NCBI GenBank assembly: GCA_030642405.1 | Contig: DAOWNV010000047.1 | Span: forward strand, 1 to 12,949 | DNA from: Desulfosarcina sp. | Lineage (GTDB): Bacteria > Desulfobacterota > Desulfobacteria > Desulfobacterales > Desulfosarcinaceae | Direction of reading: 5' to 3' | Length of the DNA stretch: 12,949 nucleotides | Shown: in pieces, positions 1 to 6,628 of the stretch | Layout of the letters: each line of letters starts with the position of its first letter | Position numbering within the stretch: the stretch's first letter is position 1 | Program-made: the position numbers and the translations under genes | The notes under the pieces: model-generated | Told to the model about the DNA's origin: nothing | Seen by the model: only the letters and a program-made list of their open reading frames with translations | The model's database searches: none

Positions 1-45
1 ACGGGGTCTTTCCATGGTTTCCCCATATGGGAAACTCGGAGATGA
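1..45 (+). CDS. Possible 3' end of an upstream lasso precursor gene
   Basis: Frame 1 is open from the window edge to TGA at 43-45 and encodes TGSFHGFPIWETRR. Read as a lasso precursor end, Thr-Gly would be the -2/-1 residues and the core would be SFHGFPIWETRR. Its Glu9 is placed correctly to close a 9-residue ring on the Ser1 amine. The complete precursor at 830-991 has the same layout: Thr at -2, Gly at -1, Trp8, acidic residue at 9. The TGA overlaps the ATG of the B1 gene as ATGA, a typical coupled junction, which favours this frame being translated. A precursor directly ahead of B1 is also the commoner gene order. Against it: the leader is outside the window, the tail would be only three residues, and the other two frames are open here too. 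The call is tentative. Confidence 0.4.
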   Translation, partial: TGSFHGFPIWETRR

Positions 46-320
46 CAACACATCACCCTACAATCAAACTTAACCCCAATGTTATCTTCTCGGAACTGGA
101 TGACGGGACCGTCCTGCTGCATCTCGAGACCGAGGAATATTATTCCCTTGATAAAACCGGTACCCGCATGTGGCAATTGCTCGGGAAATATGGCGATATA
201 GAGCCCGTCATCGCCAAAATGCTGGATGAGTTCGATGTGGACGAAGCGACCGTGCGTCGTGATTTAAATCATTTATTAACCGATTGTAATGCGGAAGGTC
301 TTTTGGATGTTAGCGAGTGA
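42..320 (+). CDS. Lasso peptide B1 protein (PqqD-like RiPP recognition element)
   Basis: This small protein of 92 residues resembles PqqD. In lasso systems B1 binds the precursor leader and presents it to the B2 protease. The family pattern is visible: a beta-rich N-terminal half with DDGTVLLHLETEEYYSLDKTG (split here as DDGTVLLHLE and EYYSLDKTG, about residues 20-40), then TRMWQLL and a helical C-terminal part ending in a GLL motif (about residue 87). The start at 42 is chosen over the in-frame ATG at 27. ATG 42 has GGGA at about 9 nt upstream and forms an ATGA overlap with the frame-1 stop at 43-45, while ATG 27 has no recognisable ribosome site. The B2 start at 307 lies inside its last codons, so the two are probably translationally coupled. 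Family assignment is firm; the lasso role rests on the neighbours. Confidence 0.87.
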   Translation: MTTHHPTIKLNPNVIFSELDDGTVLLHLETEEYYSLDKTGTRMWQLLGKYGDIEPVIAKMLDEFDVDEATVRRDLNHLLTDCNAEGLLDVSE

Positions 321-849
321 TACCTTGCTCTCCCCGAAGGGAGGCTTTACCCGGCCGGCGCGCAGATTTGCCCTGCAATTGGCGGTTGTCGTGCCCCTGG
401 TGCATGCACATTTAATATTGTTCGGATATAACCGCACCCTGGTGAGGCTGCGAATATTTGTACCGGCGCATCCCGACCAAACAGATCCGCATGCGGATAT
501 CGAAGGGTTTGCGCTTGGTATGCGGCGCCTGGTACGCCGGATACGCGACCACAGCCCCTGGCCCGGCAGTTGCCTCTCTCGCTCGCTGGCATTGTGGTGG
601 TTATTACGCAGACAGGGAACAAACCCTACGATCCACGTCGGCACGCGAAAATTTGACGGCCGGTTCCAGGCACATGCCTGGGTAAGTTTAAATTCACGAC
701 CCCTGAATGCCGGCACCCATGTATGGGACAAATATGTACAATTCAGACATAATTTCTCACACAACACACCACTGATAAAAACGCGGTGGAAAAACAGTTG
801 CAACAGCGACAATTTACGGAGGGCACAAGATGGGACAAATGAACAATGA
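307..849 (+). CDS. Lasso peptide B2 protein (transglutaminase-like leader protease)
   Basis: The product of 180 residues matches the lasso B2/McjB C-terminal domain, a transglutaminase-fold cysteine protease that removes the leader after the -2 Thr. The nucleophile region GSCLSRSLALWWLLRRQG puts Cys at residue 89, and QAHAWVSLNSRPLN puts the catalytic His at 123, a normal Cys-His spacing. The usual third residue, an Asp in the motif ND just after that segment, reads Asn134-Ala135 here, so the triad may be incomplete. About 40 polar residues follow the point where most B2 proteins end. ATG 307 is preferred over the upstream ATG 289 because GGAAGG lies at 293-298 and the N-terminus then starts as in the family. 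The gene overlaps the end of B1 by 14 nt and the start of the precursor by 20 nt. Confidence 0.86.
   Translation: MLASDTLLSPKGGFTRPARRFALQLAVVVPLVHAHLILFGYNRTLVRLRIFVPAHPDQTDPHADIEGFALGMRRLVRRIRDHSPWPGSCLSRSLALWWLLRRQGTNPTIHVGTRKFDGRFQAHAWVSLNSRPLNAGTHVWDKYVQFRHNFSHNTPLIKTRWKNSCNSDNLRRAQDGTNEQ
818..823 (+). promoter_or_regulatory. Ribosome binding site of the hidden precursor gene
   Basis: GGAGGG lies 6 nt before ATG 830, inside the 3' end of B2. It is a strong Shine-Dalgarno site and is the main support for translation of the short frame-2 reading frame that follows, in preference to the two other open frames. Confidence 0.75.
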
Positions 850-991
850 GACAGAAATCAAAGGTGGACCGGAAAATACGACCGCGAGTCAACCCTATTG
901 TTACAAAGGACTACAGCGGGAAGGCAAACTGGAGAACAACACCGGGACGGGATCAGTCGGAGGAAACTGGGATGGAATGGTTTCAAGCTAA
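830..991 (+). CDS. Lasso peptide precursor (A), predicted 14-residue core
   Basis: This 53-codon gene encodes a leader of about 39 residues and the predicted core TGSVGGNWDGMVSS. The leader carries Tyr23, Leu28, Gly32 and Thr38 in the exact spacing of the lasso consensus YxxPxLxxxGxxxxxT, although the Pro position is Lys26. Thr38 as the -2 residue puts cleavage after Gly39. The core Asp is then residue 9, so an isopeptide bond between the Thr1 amine and Asp9 gives a standard 9-residue ring with the tail GMVSS. The gene has a strong ribosome site (818-823), overlaps B2 by 20 nt and precedes the cyclase. The C-terminal Ser-Ser suits the HPr-kinase-like enzyme at 7726-8751, whose relatives phosphorylate the terminal Ser. 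Ser3, Ser13, Ser14 and Thr1 are hydroxyl candidates for sulfation or glycosylation. Core boundaries are inferred, not shown. Confidence 0.82.
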   Translation: MGQMNNETEIKGGPENTTASQPYCYKGLQREGKLENNTGTGSVGGNWDGMVSS

Positions 992-1179
992 GCAGGGAGC
1001 GTCGCGCATCGAAGGCATGCGACATCAAATATCTCACGCAAGATCCGGAAGTACTACCACAAGATGCAACGCCGGTCGTGGCCCAACGCGTCCGGTTGAC
1101 GCACTTAACGGCTTTGCTCGGTGATTCGCTGTGCCGCAGGCCAACCGCTGCCGGATTTTTATCAACCGGGAGAATCACG
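992..1179 (+). other. Leader-like spacer between precursor and cyclase
   Basis: This spacer lies between the precursor stop and the first family-like residues of the cyclase. Frame 1 is open from 850, directly after the B2 stop, through to the cyclase stop at 3075. B2 and C are therefore in one frame separated by a single TGA. The residues encoded in 850-1179 show no resemblance to a cyclase N-terminus. TTG codons at 898, 1096 and 1114 are the only common-type starts in frame. I see no second precursor here in any frame, and no clear terminator. Confidence 0.4.
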
Positions 1180-1182
1180 ATT
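1168..1182 (+). promoter_or_regulatory. Ribosome site and probable ATT start of the cyclase
   Basis: GGGAG at 1168-1172 stands 7 nt before ATT at 1180. From that ATT the frame reads (M)SAIFGIF, which is how lasso cyclases normally begin. ACG at 1177 and ATC at 1174 sit too close to the ribosome site. ATT is a rare but documented bacterial start codon, for example in infC. Confidence 0.5.
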
Positions 1183-3075
1183 AGCGCAATCTTCGGCATT
1201 TTCAATCTGAATGGCAAGCCTGTTGACCCCGGCAACCTCGACCGTATGCAATGGGCTATGGCTTATTGGGGACCGGACGGTTCCGGGATCTGGCGCGAAG
1301 GTCCGGTTGGTCTGGGTAATCTAAGATTGCATAACACGCCGGAATCACTCCATGAGACCCTGCCCTTGCGGAGCAAAACCAGCGGGTTGGTTCTAACGGC
1401 GGGGGGCCGGCTGGATAACCGGGATGCGTTATTCCGCGCCCTGGATGTGCCGCCTGTTGAACGGGTCTCAATGCCGGACAGTTCCCTGGTTTTGAAAGCC
1501 TATCAAAAGTGGGGAACGGACTGTCCGGCGCACCTGTTGGGTGACTGGGCCTTCGCCTTGTGGGATGCAAGCCGACGCCGACTCTTCCTGGCCCGTGACC
1601 ATTTCGGCGTCTCCGGGTTATATTACTATCAAAACGATCGTACTTTCATCTTTGCCTCTTCCCTCAAAGGCATCCTGGCGTTGCCGGAGACGCCTCGCAT
1701 CCTGAACCCGGCGGCAATGCCCGGTACGGGATTCAGAGGTGATGCCGCGACCCCTTACAAAGGCATTCGCCGGCTGACGCCCGCCCGGGCAATCACGGTC
1801 ACAACTGAAAAATTTAAGCTTTGGCATCATTGGCGTTTGGAAGATATCCCGGATGTACACCACAATTCAGACCAGGCCTATCTGGACGCATTTTTGGAAA
1901 TCTACACAGAGGCTGTGCGCTGTCGCCTTCGCAGCCACCGTCCAATCGGCCTGATGTTGAGCGGTGGGCTTGACTCCGGCTCTATCGGTGTTCTGGCTGC
2001 CCGAGAACTGGCTCGCAACGGCCAACGTCTCTTTGCTTACAGCTCAATTCCTTTATATGATGTCGTCCAAACAACGCCCAAAAAGCGTTGCGGGGATGAA
2101 AGTCCCTATATCGAAGCCACCTGCCGGTCGGCAAATAATATTGATCTCACTTATGTAAAAGCTGAAAAGATATCCCCGTTGACTGCACTCAAGCGTGCAG
2201 TCGACCTTCACGAATTGCCCCATGGAAATGCCAATTACACCTGGATTCTCGATATATTGGAAACGGCTCAGCGACATAATATCGGCGTGATCCTCGATGG
2301 CTGGGGCGGCAATTTTACGGTTTCCTGGACGGGCAACCGTGAGAAGTACCTTTCAGGGCTGCTAAAGGGGGGACAATGGCGTACATATAACCGGGAGGTG
2401 AACCTTTGGAGGAAGACCCATCCTCTTCCCCTGTGGCGGGTCATCATGGGGCAGGTCGTAAAACCCTTCATTCCTCCTGTATGGCTGGAGCGATTCCGGC
2501 GTTACCGCAACCGTAATCGAAAGATCTTCGGGCAAGACCAAATCCGATCCATAGTAATTAAATACCCGGCAATGCGAATTGATACTCAGGCGACGAATGC
2601 CCTGAATCCGGGAATTTATCATTATTTTCGCAATGGTCATACCGCACAATCCGGCGAACTGGCAGCCGCCTTTGGGATGGAATCCCGCCAGCCGACGATG
2701 GACAAACGCCTGATCGAGTATTGCCTGGGCATTCCCCAGAATCAATATTTACGAAAGGGTCAAAATAAAATGCTCATCCGACGGGCCATGTCCGGGATGA
2801 TGCCGGAGAGCGTCTTGTGGAGCGACCGCCGGGGTATACAGTCGGTTGATATCGGCCAACGTATTCGCGCCGACCGGAATGAGATTGAAGGCGCCCTAAA
2901 GGAATTGCGTTCGTCTCCGACGGCGGCACATTATCTTGATCTTGAAAAACTGGAAGCGACTTTCCTGACCATTCTGAATAAACCTAATTCGACCACAACC
3001 GTTGAAGCCGGCCCAGCTTTGCAAAAGGGGTTGTGTATCGGCCTGTTCCTGGAGCGTTTTGATGATGGCCGTTAA
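1180..3075 (+). CDS. Lasso peptide macrolactam synthetase (C, asparagine synthetase-like)
   Basis: This is the cyclase that adenylates the core Asp/Glu side chain with ATP and joins it to the core N-terminus. The 631-residue product has an asparagine-synthetase-B layout. The N-terminal glutaminase-like domain (about 1-190) begins SAIFGIFNLNGKPV, with Ala where glutaminases have the catalytic Cys2, so it cannot release ammonia, as is usual for lasso cyclases. The synthetase domain carries the pyrophosphate loop SGGLDS (261-266), followed later by DGWGGN. No frame-1 ATG occurs near the family start. I place the start at ATT 1180; TTG 1114, 1096 or 898 would add poorly conserved N-terminal residues. 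The length fits the family. The sulfotransferase gene begins inside its last codons. Identity is clear; the start is uncertain. Confidence 0.9.
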   Translation: MSAIFGIFNLNGKPVDPGNLDRMQWAMAYWGPDGSGIWREGPVGLGNLRLHNTPESLHETLPLRSKTSGLVLTAGGRLDNRDALFRALDVPPVERVSMPDSSLVLKAYQKWGTDCPAHLLGDWAFALWDASRRRLFLARDHFGVSGLYYYQNDRTFIFASSLKGILALPETPRILNPAAMPGTGFRGDAATPYKGIRRLTPARAITVTTEKFKLWHHWRLEDIPDVHHNSDQAYLDAFLEIYTEAVRCRLRSHRPIGLMLSGGLDSGSIGVLAARELARNGQRLFAYSSIPLYDVVQTTPKKRCGDESPYIEATCRSANNIDLTYVKAEKISPLTALKRAVDLHELPHGNANYTWILDILETAQRHNIGVILDGWGGNFTVSWTGNREKYLSGLLKGGQWRTYNREVNLWRKTHPLPLWRVIMGQVVKPFIPPVWLERFRRYRNRNRKIFGQDQIRSIVIKYPAMRIDTQATNALNPGIYHYFRNGHTAQSGELAAAFGMESRQPTMDKRLIEYCLGIPQNQYLRKGQNKMLIRRAMSGMMPESVLWSDRRGIQSVDIGQRIRADRNEIEGALKELRSSPTAAHYLDLEKLEATFLTILNKPNSTTTVEAGPALQKGLCIGLFLERFDDGR

Positions 3076-4828
3076 GCGCCACTCTTTTGTTTTTATTCTC
3101 GGCATGCACCGTAGCGGCACCAGTTGCCTGGCCGGGGCTTTGGAACGGTGTGGGTTGCACATGGGGAATGTGCGCCGCACCGGGCGTTTCAACGCCAAGG
3201 GCTATTACGAACTTAAAGAAGTGGAACATATACACGACCAGATCCTGGGGTTGAACCGTGGCGCATGGCATAGCCCTCCACGGCAGGTTCAAGTGCATCC
3301 CTATCACTGCGGGTTGCTTGCAAATATCGCTGAGCAACTGTCTATCAAGAGACCTTGCGGAATCAAAGACCCCCGGCTGCTGCTGTTTTTAGACACCTGG
3401 CTCGAAATTGCGCCCCGACCGCATGCCCTGGTGGGTACATTTCGCCACCCGATTAGCGTATCCCGATCTTTGGCCAAACGCAATAATATACCAGAGGCTG
3501 ATGCACTTGATTTATGGTTAAGGTACAATCAAATTCTGGTCCGCCGGCACCAGGCAAATCCCTTCCCATTGATAGAGTTTGATCTGTCTGACATGGAAGG
3601 CTATTGCAAGTCAATCGAATCCATAGCGTACCTGTTAGGTTTGCGCCCGAACTTTTTTCAATTGCAGCAGTTTGTAAGTGAAGATTTAATGAATTATGGA
3701 GCAGGAAAAACAATGCCATTGATGTGTTGCGAAACCTATGATTATCTACAGCAGTGCTGTTTCTCTTTGCCCAATTCAGCAATTCAAAAGATATCATCCC
3801 GAAAGAAAATACACTTATTACAAACTAAAAGTAACGAAAAAAAACGATTCATTGGTATGATGCGTGAAGCTTCTTACCGGGCCAAACACTATATAGCATC
3901 TTATCACGAACGATTTCTGAAGTTATTTCAGCGCATTATCGACAATCGAAGAAGATGGAATAAAGAAAATTTACAAATAACCTCCCGGTTTACTCATTCT
4001 TCCGCGTGTCGATTCCTTCTACGACTCTATAATCAGCGGTTTGTGTTAAAAACGATTCCTGTTGATTTCAGCAATCTTCGTTTTTTTTTACTTTTTATAG
4101 GGAACCCACGTTCTGGTACTACTTTGGTTCGGAGCTTACTCGATGCACACCCTAACATCCTTTTGGGAAATGAAGTCCATGTGTTACGGCGAATCGAAAA
4201 TGGTGAGAATTGGTCAGGCGTCGCAGGCAGAATCATCGCAAATGCCAAGGAATTCTCAAAAAACCCAACTTGGAGTGGATATTCATATCGAATTACCGGT
4301 AAACCAATAAACAAAAATGCAAAGATTCACGTGCTTGGGGATAAAAAGGCAGGAGGCACCATAAAATATTTGCTTAATAACAGTACGCTGCTCAGCTTCT
4401 TAGTTAAATGGTCGTCTGTGCCCATAAAATTCATTCATTGTGTACGTCACCCTCTTGACGTAATTGCGACGAAAACCCGTCGAAATAAATTCTCAATCGA
4501 GCACAATGTTGATAGATATTTTCAGTTTGAACAAGCTGCAAGTTATTACTGTGATATATTGGGATCCCATCGATTTATTCGGGTGTATCACGAAAAAATG
4601 ATTGAAGATCCGATTTTAGCGCTTAACCATTTATTCGATTTTTTGGGTCAAATGATCGATGACAATCTTTTACATAAAATCCAATCCGGAATCTATACAC
4701 AGCCCCACCAGAGTCGTCGCAATTTTGACTGGACACCCGCAATACTCGCTGACATACAGGACAGAACACAGAAAATCCAACATCTACACTGTTATTTGAA
4801 CCCGCGGGGAGAGATGGAAGTTGCTTAA
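3062..4828 (+). CDS. Two-domain sulfotransferase (tandem sulfotransferase fusion)
   Basis: The 588-residue protein carries two PAPS-dependent sulfotransferase domains. Domain 1 (about 9-215) has a 5'-phosphosulfate loop FILGMHRSGTS (11-21) and a 3'-phosphate motif GTFRHPISVSRSL (125-137). Domain 2 (about 340-580) has LFIGNPRSGTT (344-354) and HCVRHPLDVIATKTRR (459-474). They are joined by a Lys/Arg-rich linker. Bacterial sulfotransferases are usually single-domain proteins of about 250-350 residues, so this is a fusion. The DNA from about 3650 to the end is visibly more AT-rich than the first 600 bases, which suggests the halves have different origins. GGAG at 3051-3054 supports ATG 3062 (a second ATG follows at 3065). 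The gene overlaps the cyclase by 14 nt and the next gene by 8 nt. Sulfation of the lasso peptide, or of a sugar attached to it, is inferred from context; no substrate can be read from sequence. Confidence 0.85.
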   Translation: MMAVKRHSFVFILGMHRSGTSCLAGALERCGLHMGNVRRTGRFNAKGYYELKEVEHIHDQILGLNRGAWHSPPRQVQVHPYHCGLLANIAEQLSIKRPCGIKDPRLLLFLDTWLEIAPRPHALVGTFRHPISVSRSLAKRNNIPEADALDLWLRYNQILVRRHQANPFPLIEFDLSDMEGYCKSIESIAYLLGLRPNFFQLQQFVSEDLMNYGAGKTMPLMCCETYDYLQQCCFSLPNSAIQKISSRKKIHLLQTKSNEKKRFIGMMREASYRAKHYIASYHERFLKLFQRIIDNRRRWNKENLQITSRFTHSSACRFLLRLYNQRFVLKTIPVDFSNLRFFLLFIGNPRSGTTLVRSLLDAHPNILLGNEVHVLRRIENGENWSGVAGRIIANAKEFSKNPTWSGYSYRITGKPINKNAKIHVLGDKKAGGTIKYLLNNSTLLSFLVKWSSVPIKFIHCVRHPLDVIATKTRRNKFSIEHNVDRYFQFEQAASYYCDILGSHRFIRVYHEKMIEDPILALNHLFDFLGQMIDDNLLHKIQSGIYTQPHQSRRNFDWTPAILADIQDRTQKIQHLHCYLNPRGEMEVA

Positions 4829-5654
4829 AAAATGGTTTAGGAAAACTCTGACCCGATTGAATTATCGGTACGCCAAGAGTATTCATCCTGTTTCAACCCC
4901 GCGAACGGGTGCAACTAAGTCAATCTTTCCAGTTTATGTTTTCATCCGGTCCTGGAATAGACCCCTATACCTGTGGGCTTGTCTTGATTCTTTGTATAGA
5001 GCGACTGACTATCCCTGTCGTTTTATCCTTATCGACAATAACTCGACAGATCCCCTGGTCGCCCAAGTTGTGGCGGGGTTTCAACGGCGTAAGTTCTTTC
5101 ATGCAGTTCATTTTATAGATCGTAATCATGCCGCCAATCAGAATATGGCATTTATCAAATACCGTAAAAACATGGGGAAATACTTCGTCTTGCTCGATGG
5201 TGATATCACCGTCGAACAAACGGAACCTTGTTGGCTGACGCGTTTGATCAATATTGCCGAGAAACATTCCGACCTGGCTGTACTTGGTTCCTATATCGAC
5301 AAAAGCGATTTTATAGACCGACAGTGGGCGCGTCTATCGGCGCCCGATATTGCCGGCAAGCATTTGGATCAATTGATCAAGGCAAACAGTCCGGAACGCC
5401 AAATCCCTTCTGCGAAATCAGAGATCATTACTCCCTTTAACCCGCCCGGGCGTCTTTTGTTGTTGAGGACGGAAGCGATCAATCAAATCGGGTTTAGAAT
5501 CGGCAATGTTGAGCTTTGTCGGGCAGCGCGAAATGCCGGCTATCGCGTTGGCATTGCGACTTCGGTTCGTCATCGCCACCTGTCTTTGTTGAATTTCTAC
5601 GACTATCCGGATTACGATTTCGAACAACTGAGAGACTATCTACAAGGAAAGTAA
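4821..5654 (+). CDS. GT-A fold (family 2-like) glycosyltransferase
   Basis: This protein of 277 residues has an N-terminal nucleotide-sugar-binding region PVYVFIRSWNRPLYLWACLD (37-56) followed by ILIDNNS (69-75). It also carries the metal-binding motif VLLDGDIT (123-130), where DGD stands for the usual DxD. NVELCRAARNAGYRVG near residues 225-240 resembles the acceptor-side segment of family 2 enzymes. No membrane segment is evident, so it is probably cytosolic. It starts at TTG 4821 inside the end of the sulfotransferase gene (8-nt overlap), with GGGAGAG upstream. By position it would modify the lasso peptide or build a sugar on it; donor and acceptor cannot be told from the sequence. A role in cell-surface glycan synthesis is possible but less likely within this operon. 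Confidence 0.8.
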   Translation: MLKKWFRKTLTRLNYRYAKSIHPVSTPRTGATKSIFPVYVFIRSWNRPLYLWACLDSLYRATDYPCRFILIDNNSTDPLVAQVVAGFQRRKFFHAVHFIDRNHAANQNMAFIKYRKNMGKYFVLLDGDITVEQTEPCWLTRLINIAEKHSDLAVLGSYIDKSDFIDRQWARLSAPDIAGKHLDQLIKANSPERQIPSAKSEIITPFNPPGRLLLLRTEAINQIGFRIGNVELCRAARNAGYRVGIATSVRHRHLSLLNFYDYPDYDFEQLRDYLQGK

Positions 5655-5656
5655 CC

Positions 5657-6604
5657 GTGCTCCCAAATTTTCTATGCATCGGCGCGCAAAAGTGTGGAAC
5701 AACGACCCTCTGGCATATCCTCGATGCCCATCCGGATATCTGCATGGCGCAACCGAGGGAAACGCGTTTCTTTTATGACGTGCTTCAATTTGCCGAGGGT
5801 ATCCAAAAATATGAGATTCGATATTTTTCACATTGGGCCGGTCAGTCAGCCGTGGGTGAAAAATGCCCCGAATATCTTTATGTCCCGCCCGTAGTTCAAC
5901 GCGTTTACGACTTAATCGGCCCCGACACAAGATTTATCGTCACATTACGCAGTCCTGCCCAACGCGCTTATTCCCATTATCGCCATAATATGGCAATGAT
6001 TAGTGAATGCAGAACATTCGATGAAATATTGTGCGCCGAGTCCCAACAACAGGGAGATGAACTTGCAGCCCATTACGCTTATCTGGCGTGTGGTTTCTAT
6101 GCAAAACAACTCGAGGCATATCTCCGACGATTTGACCGGGACCAATTCCTGTTGATTAATTTTGAGACTGAAATCGCCACGAACCAACAAGCCCTGGCCG
6201 ATCGTCTGTACAATTTTCTTGGGGTTGAACAGTTCTGCCCCGAGGGGATGCCTTTTATCACGGGTCACCCCCAATTGGAAAATCTGGCCATGCGGATAAA
6301 AACAGATCGTCTCAATCCAAAAAAGCGCTTCGTGGAAATCAATCAGGATCGCCGTGGCTTTCATCGCCTCCTGAAGCGCATCAAAGGGGTACATGGGCGA
6401 GAAAACAATAATCCGGTCCGTCGCATTTACAACCCATCTCCTGATCTTATTGAATTTGCTCAAGGTTTCATAAATAATAAGCCCACTGAATCTCGATTGC
6501 CGCGTGCGCAAGAAGTAGAGATCAATCGACGTTACTTCATTGATGACATTAAACAACTACGCAAGATCGTGCCATTCAAGGTGGATCATTGGCTTGAAAT
6601 TTGA
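5657..6604 (+). CDS. Sulfotransferase
   Basis: This is a single-domain PAPS-dependent sulfotransferase of 315 residues. FLCIGAQKCGTTTLWHIL (5-22) is the 5'-phosphosulfate loop, with Lys12 in the position of the catalytic lysine. RFIVTLRSPAQRAYSHYRHN (92-111) is the 3'-phosphate-binding motif with Arg98 and Ser106. KCPEYLY (69-75) fits the heparan-sulfotransferase-like bacterial family. The start is GTG 5657, two bases after the preceding stop, with AAGGAAAG at 5644-5651; the longer open frame upstream overlaps the glycosyltransferase and is not homologous. Together with the fused protein at 3062-4828 this makes three sulfotransferase domains in the operon, which is unusual for a lasso cluster. 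It could act on peptide hydroxyls or on a sugar added by a neighbouring glycosyltransferase. Confidence 0.86.
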   Translation: MLPNFLCIGAQKCGTTTLWHILDAHPDICMAQPRETRFFYDVLQFAEGIQKYEIRYFSHWAGQSAVGEKCPEYLYVPPVVQRVYDLIGPDTRFIVTLRSPAQRAYSHYRHNMAMISECRTFDEILCAESQQQGDELAAHYAYLACGFYAKQLEAYLRRFDRDQFLLINFETEIATNQQALADRLYNFLGVEQFCPEGMPFITGHPQLENLAMRIKTDRLNPKKRFVEINQDRRGFHRLLKRIKGVHGRENNNPVRRIYNPSPDLIEFAQGFINNKPTESRLPRAQEVEINRRYFIDDIKQLRKIVPFKVDHWLEI

Positions 6605-6628
6605 TTAATGACAATGGAAACCATGTAA

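Noticed and set aside
276..812. Minus-strand open frame of 178 codons across B2
   Set aside because: It is the antisense shadow of B2, with no ribosome site and no protein-family features.
830..991. Alternative core beginning at Gly39
   Set aside because: Asp would then be residue 10, outside the usual 7-9 ring range, and Thr38 would be -1 instead of the conserved -2.
846..1124. Plus-strand frame of 92 codons overlapping the precursor
   Set aside because: No ribosome site and no recognisable motif; the frame-2 reading has a strong ribosome site and the lasso leader pattern.
1121..1210. GTG-started short frame as another precursor before the cyclase
   Set aside because: It lacks the leader spacing and a core with an acid at 7-9, and it runs into the cyclase gene.
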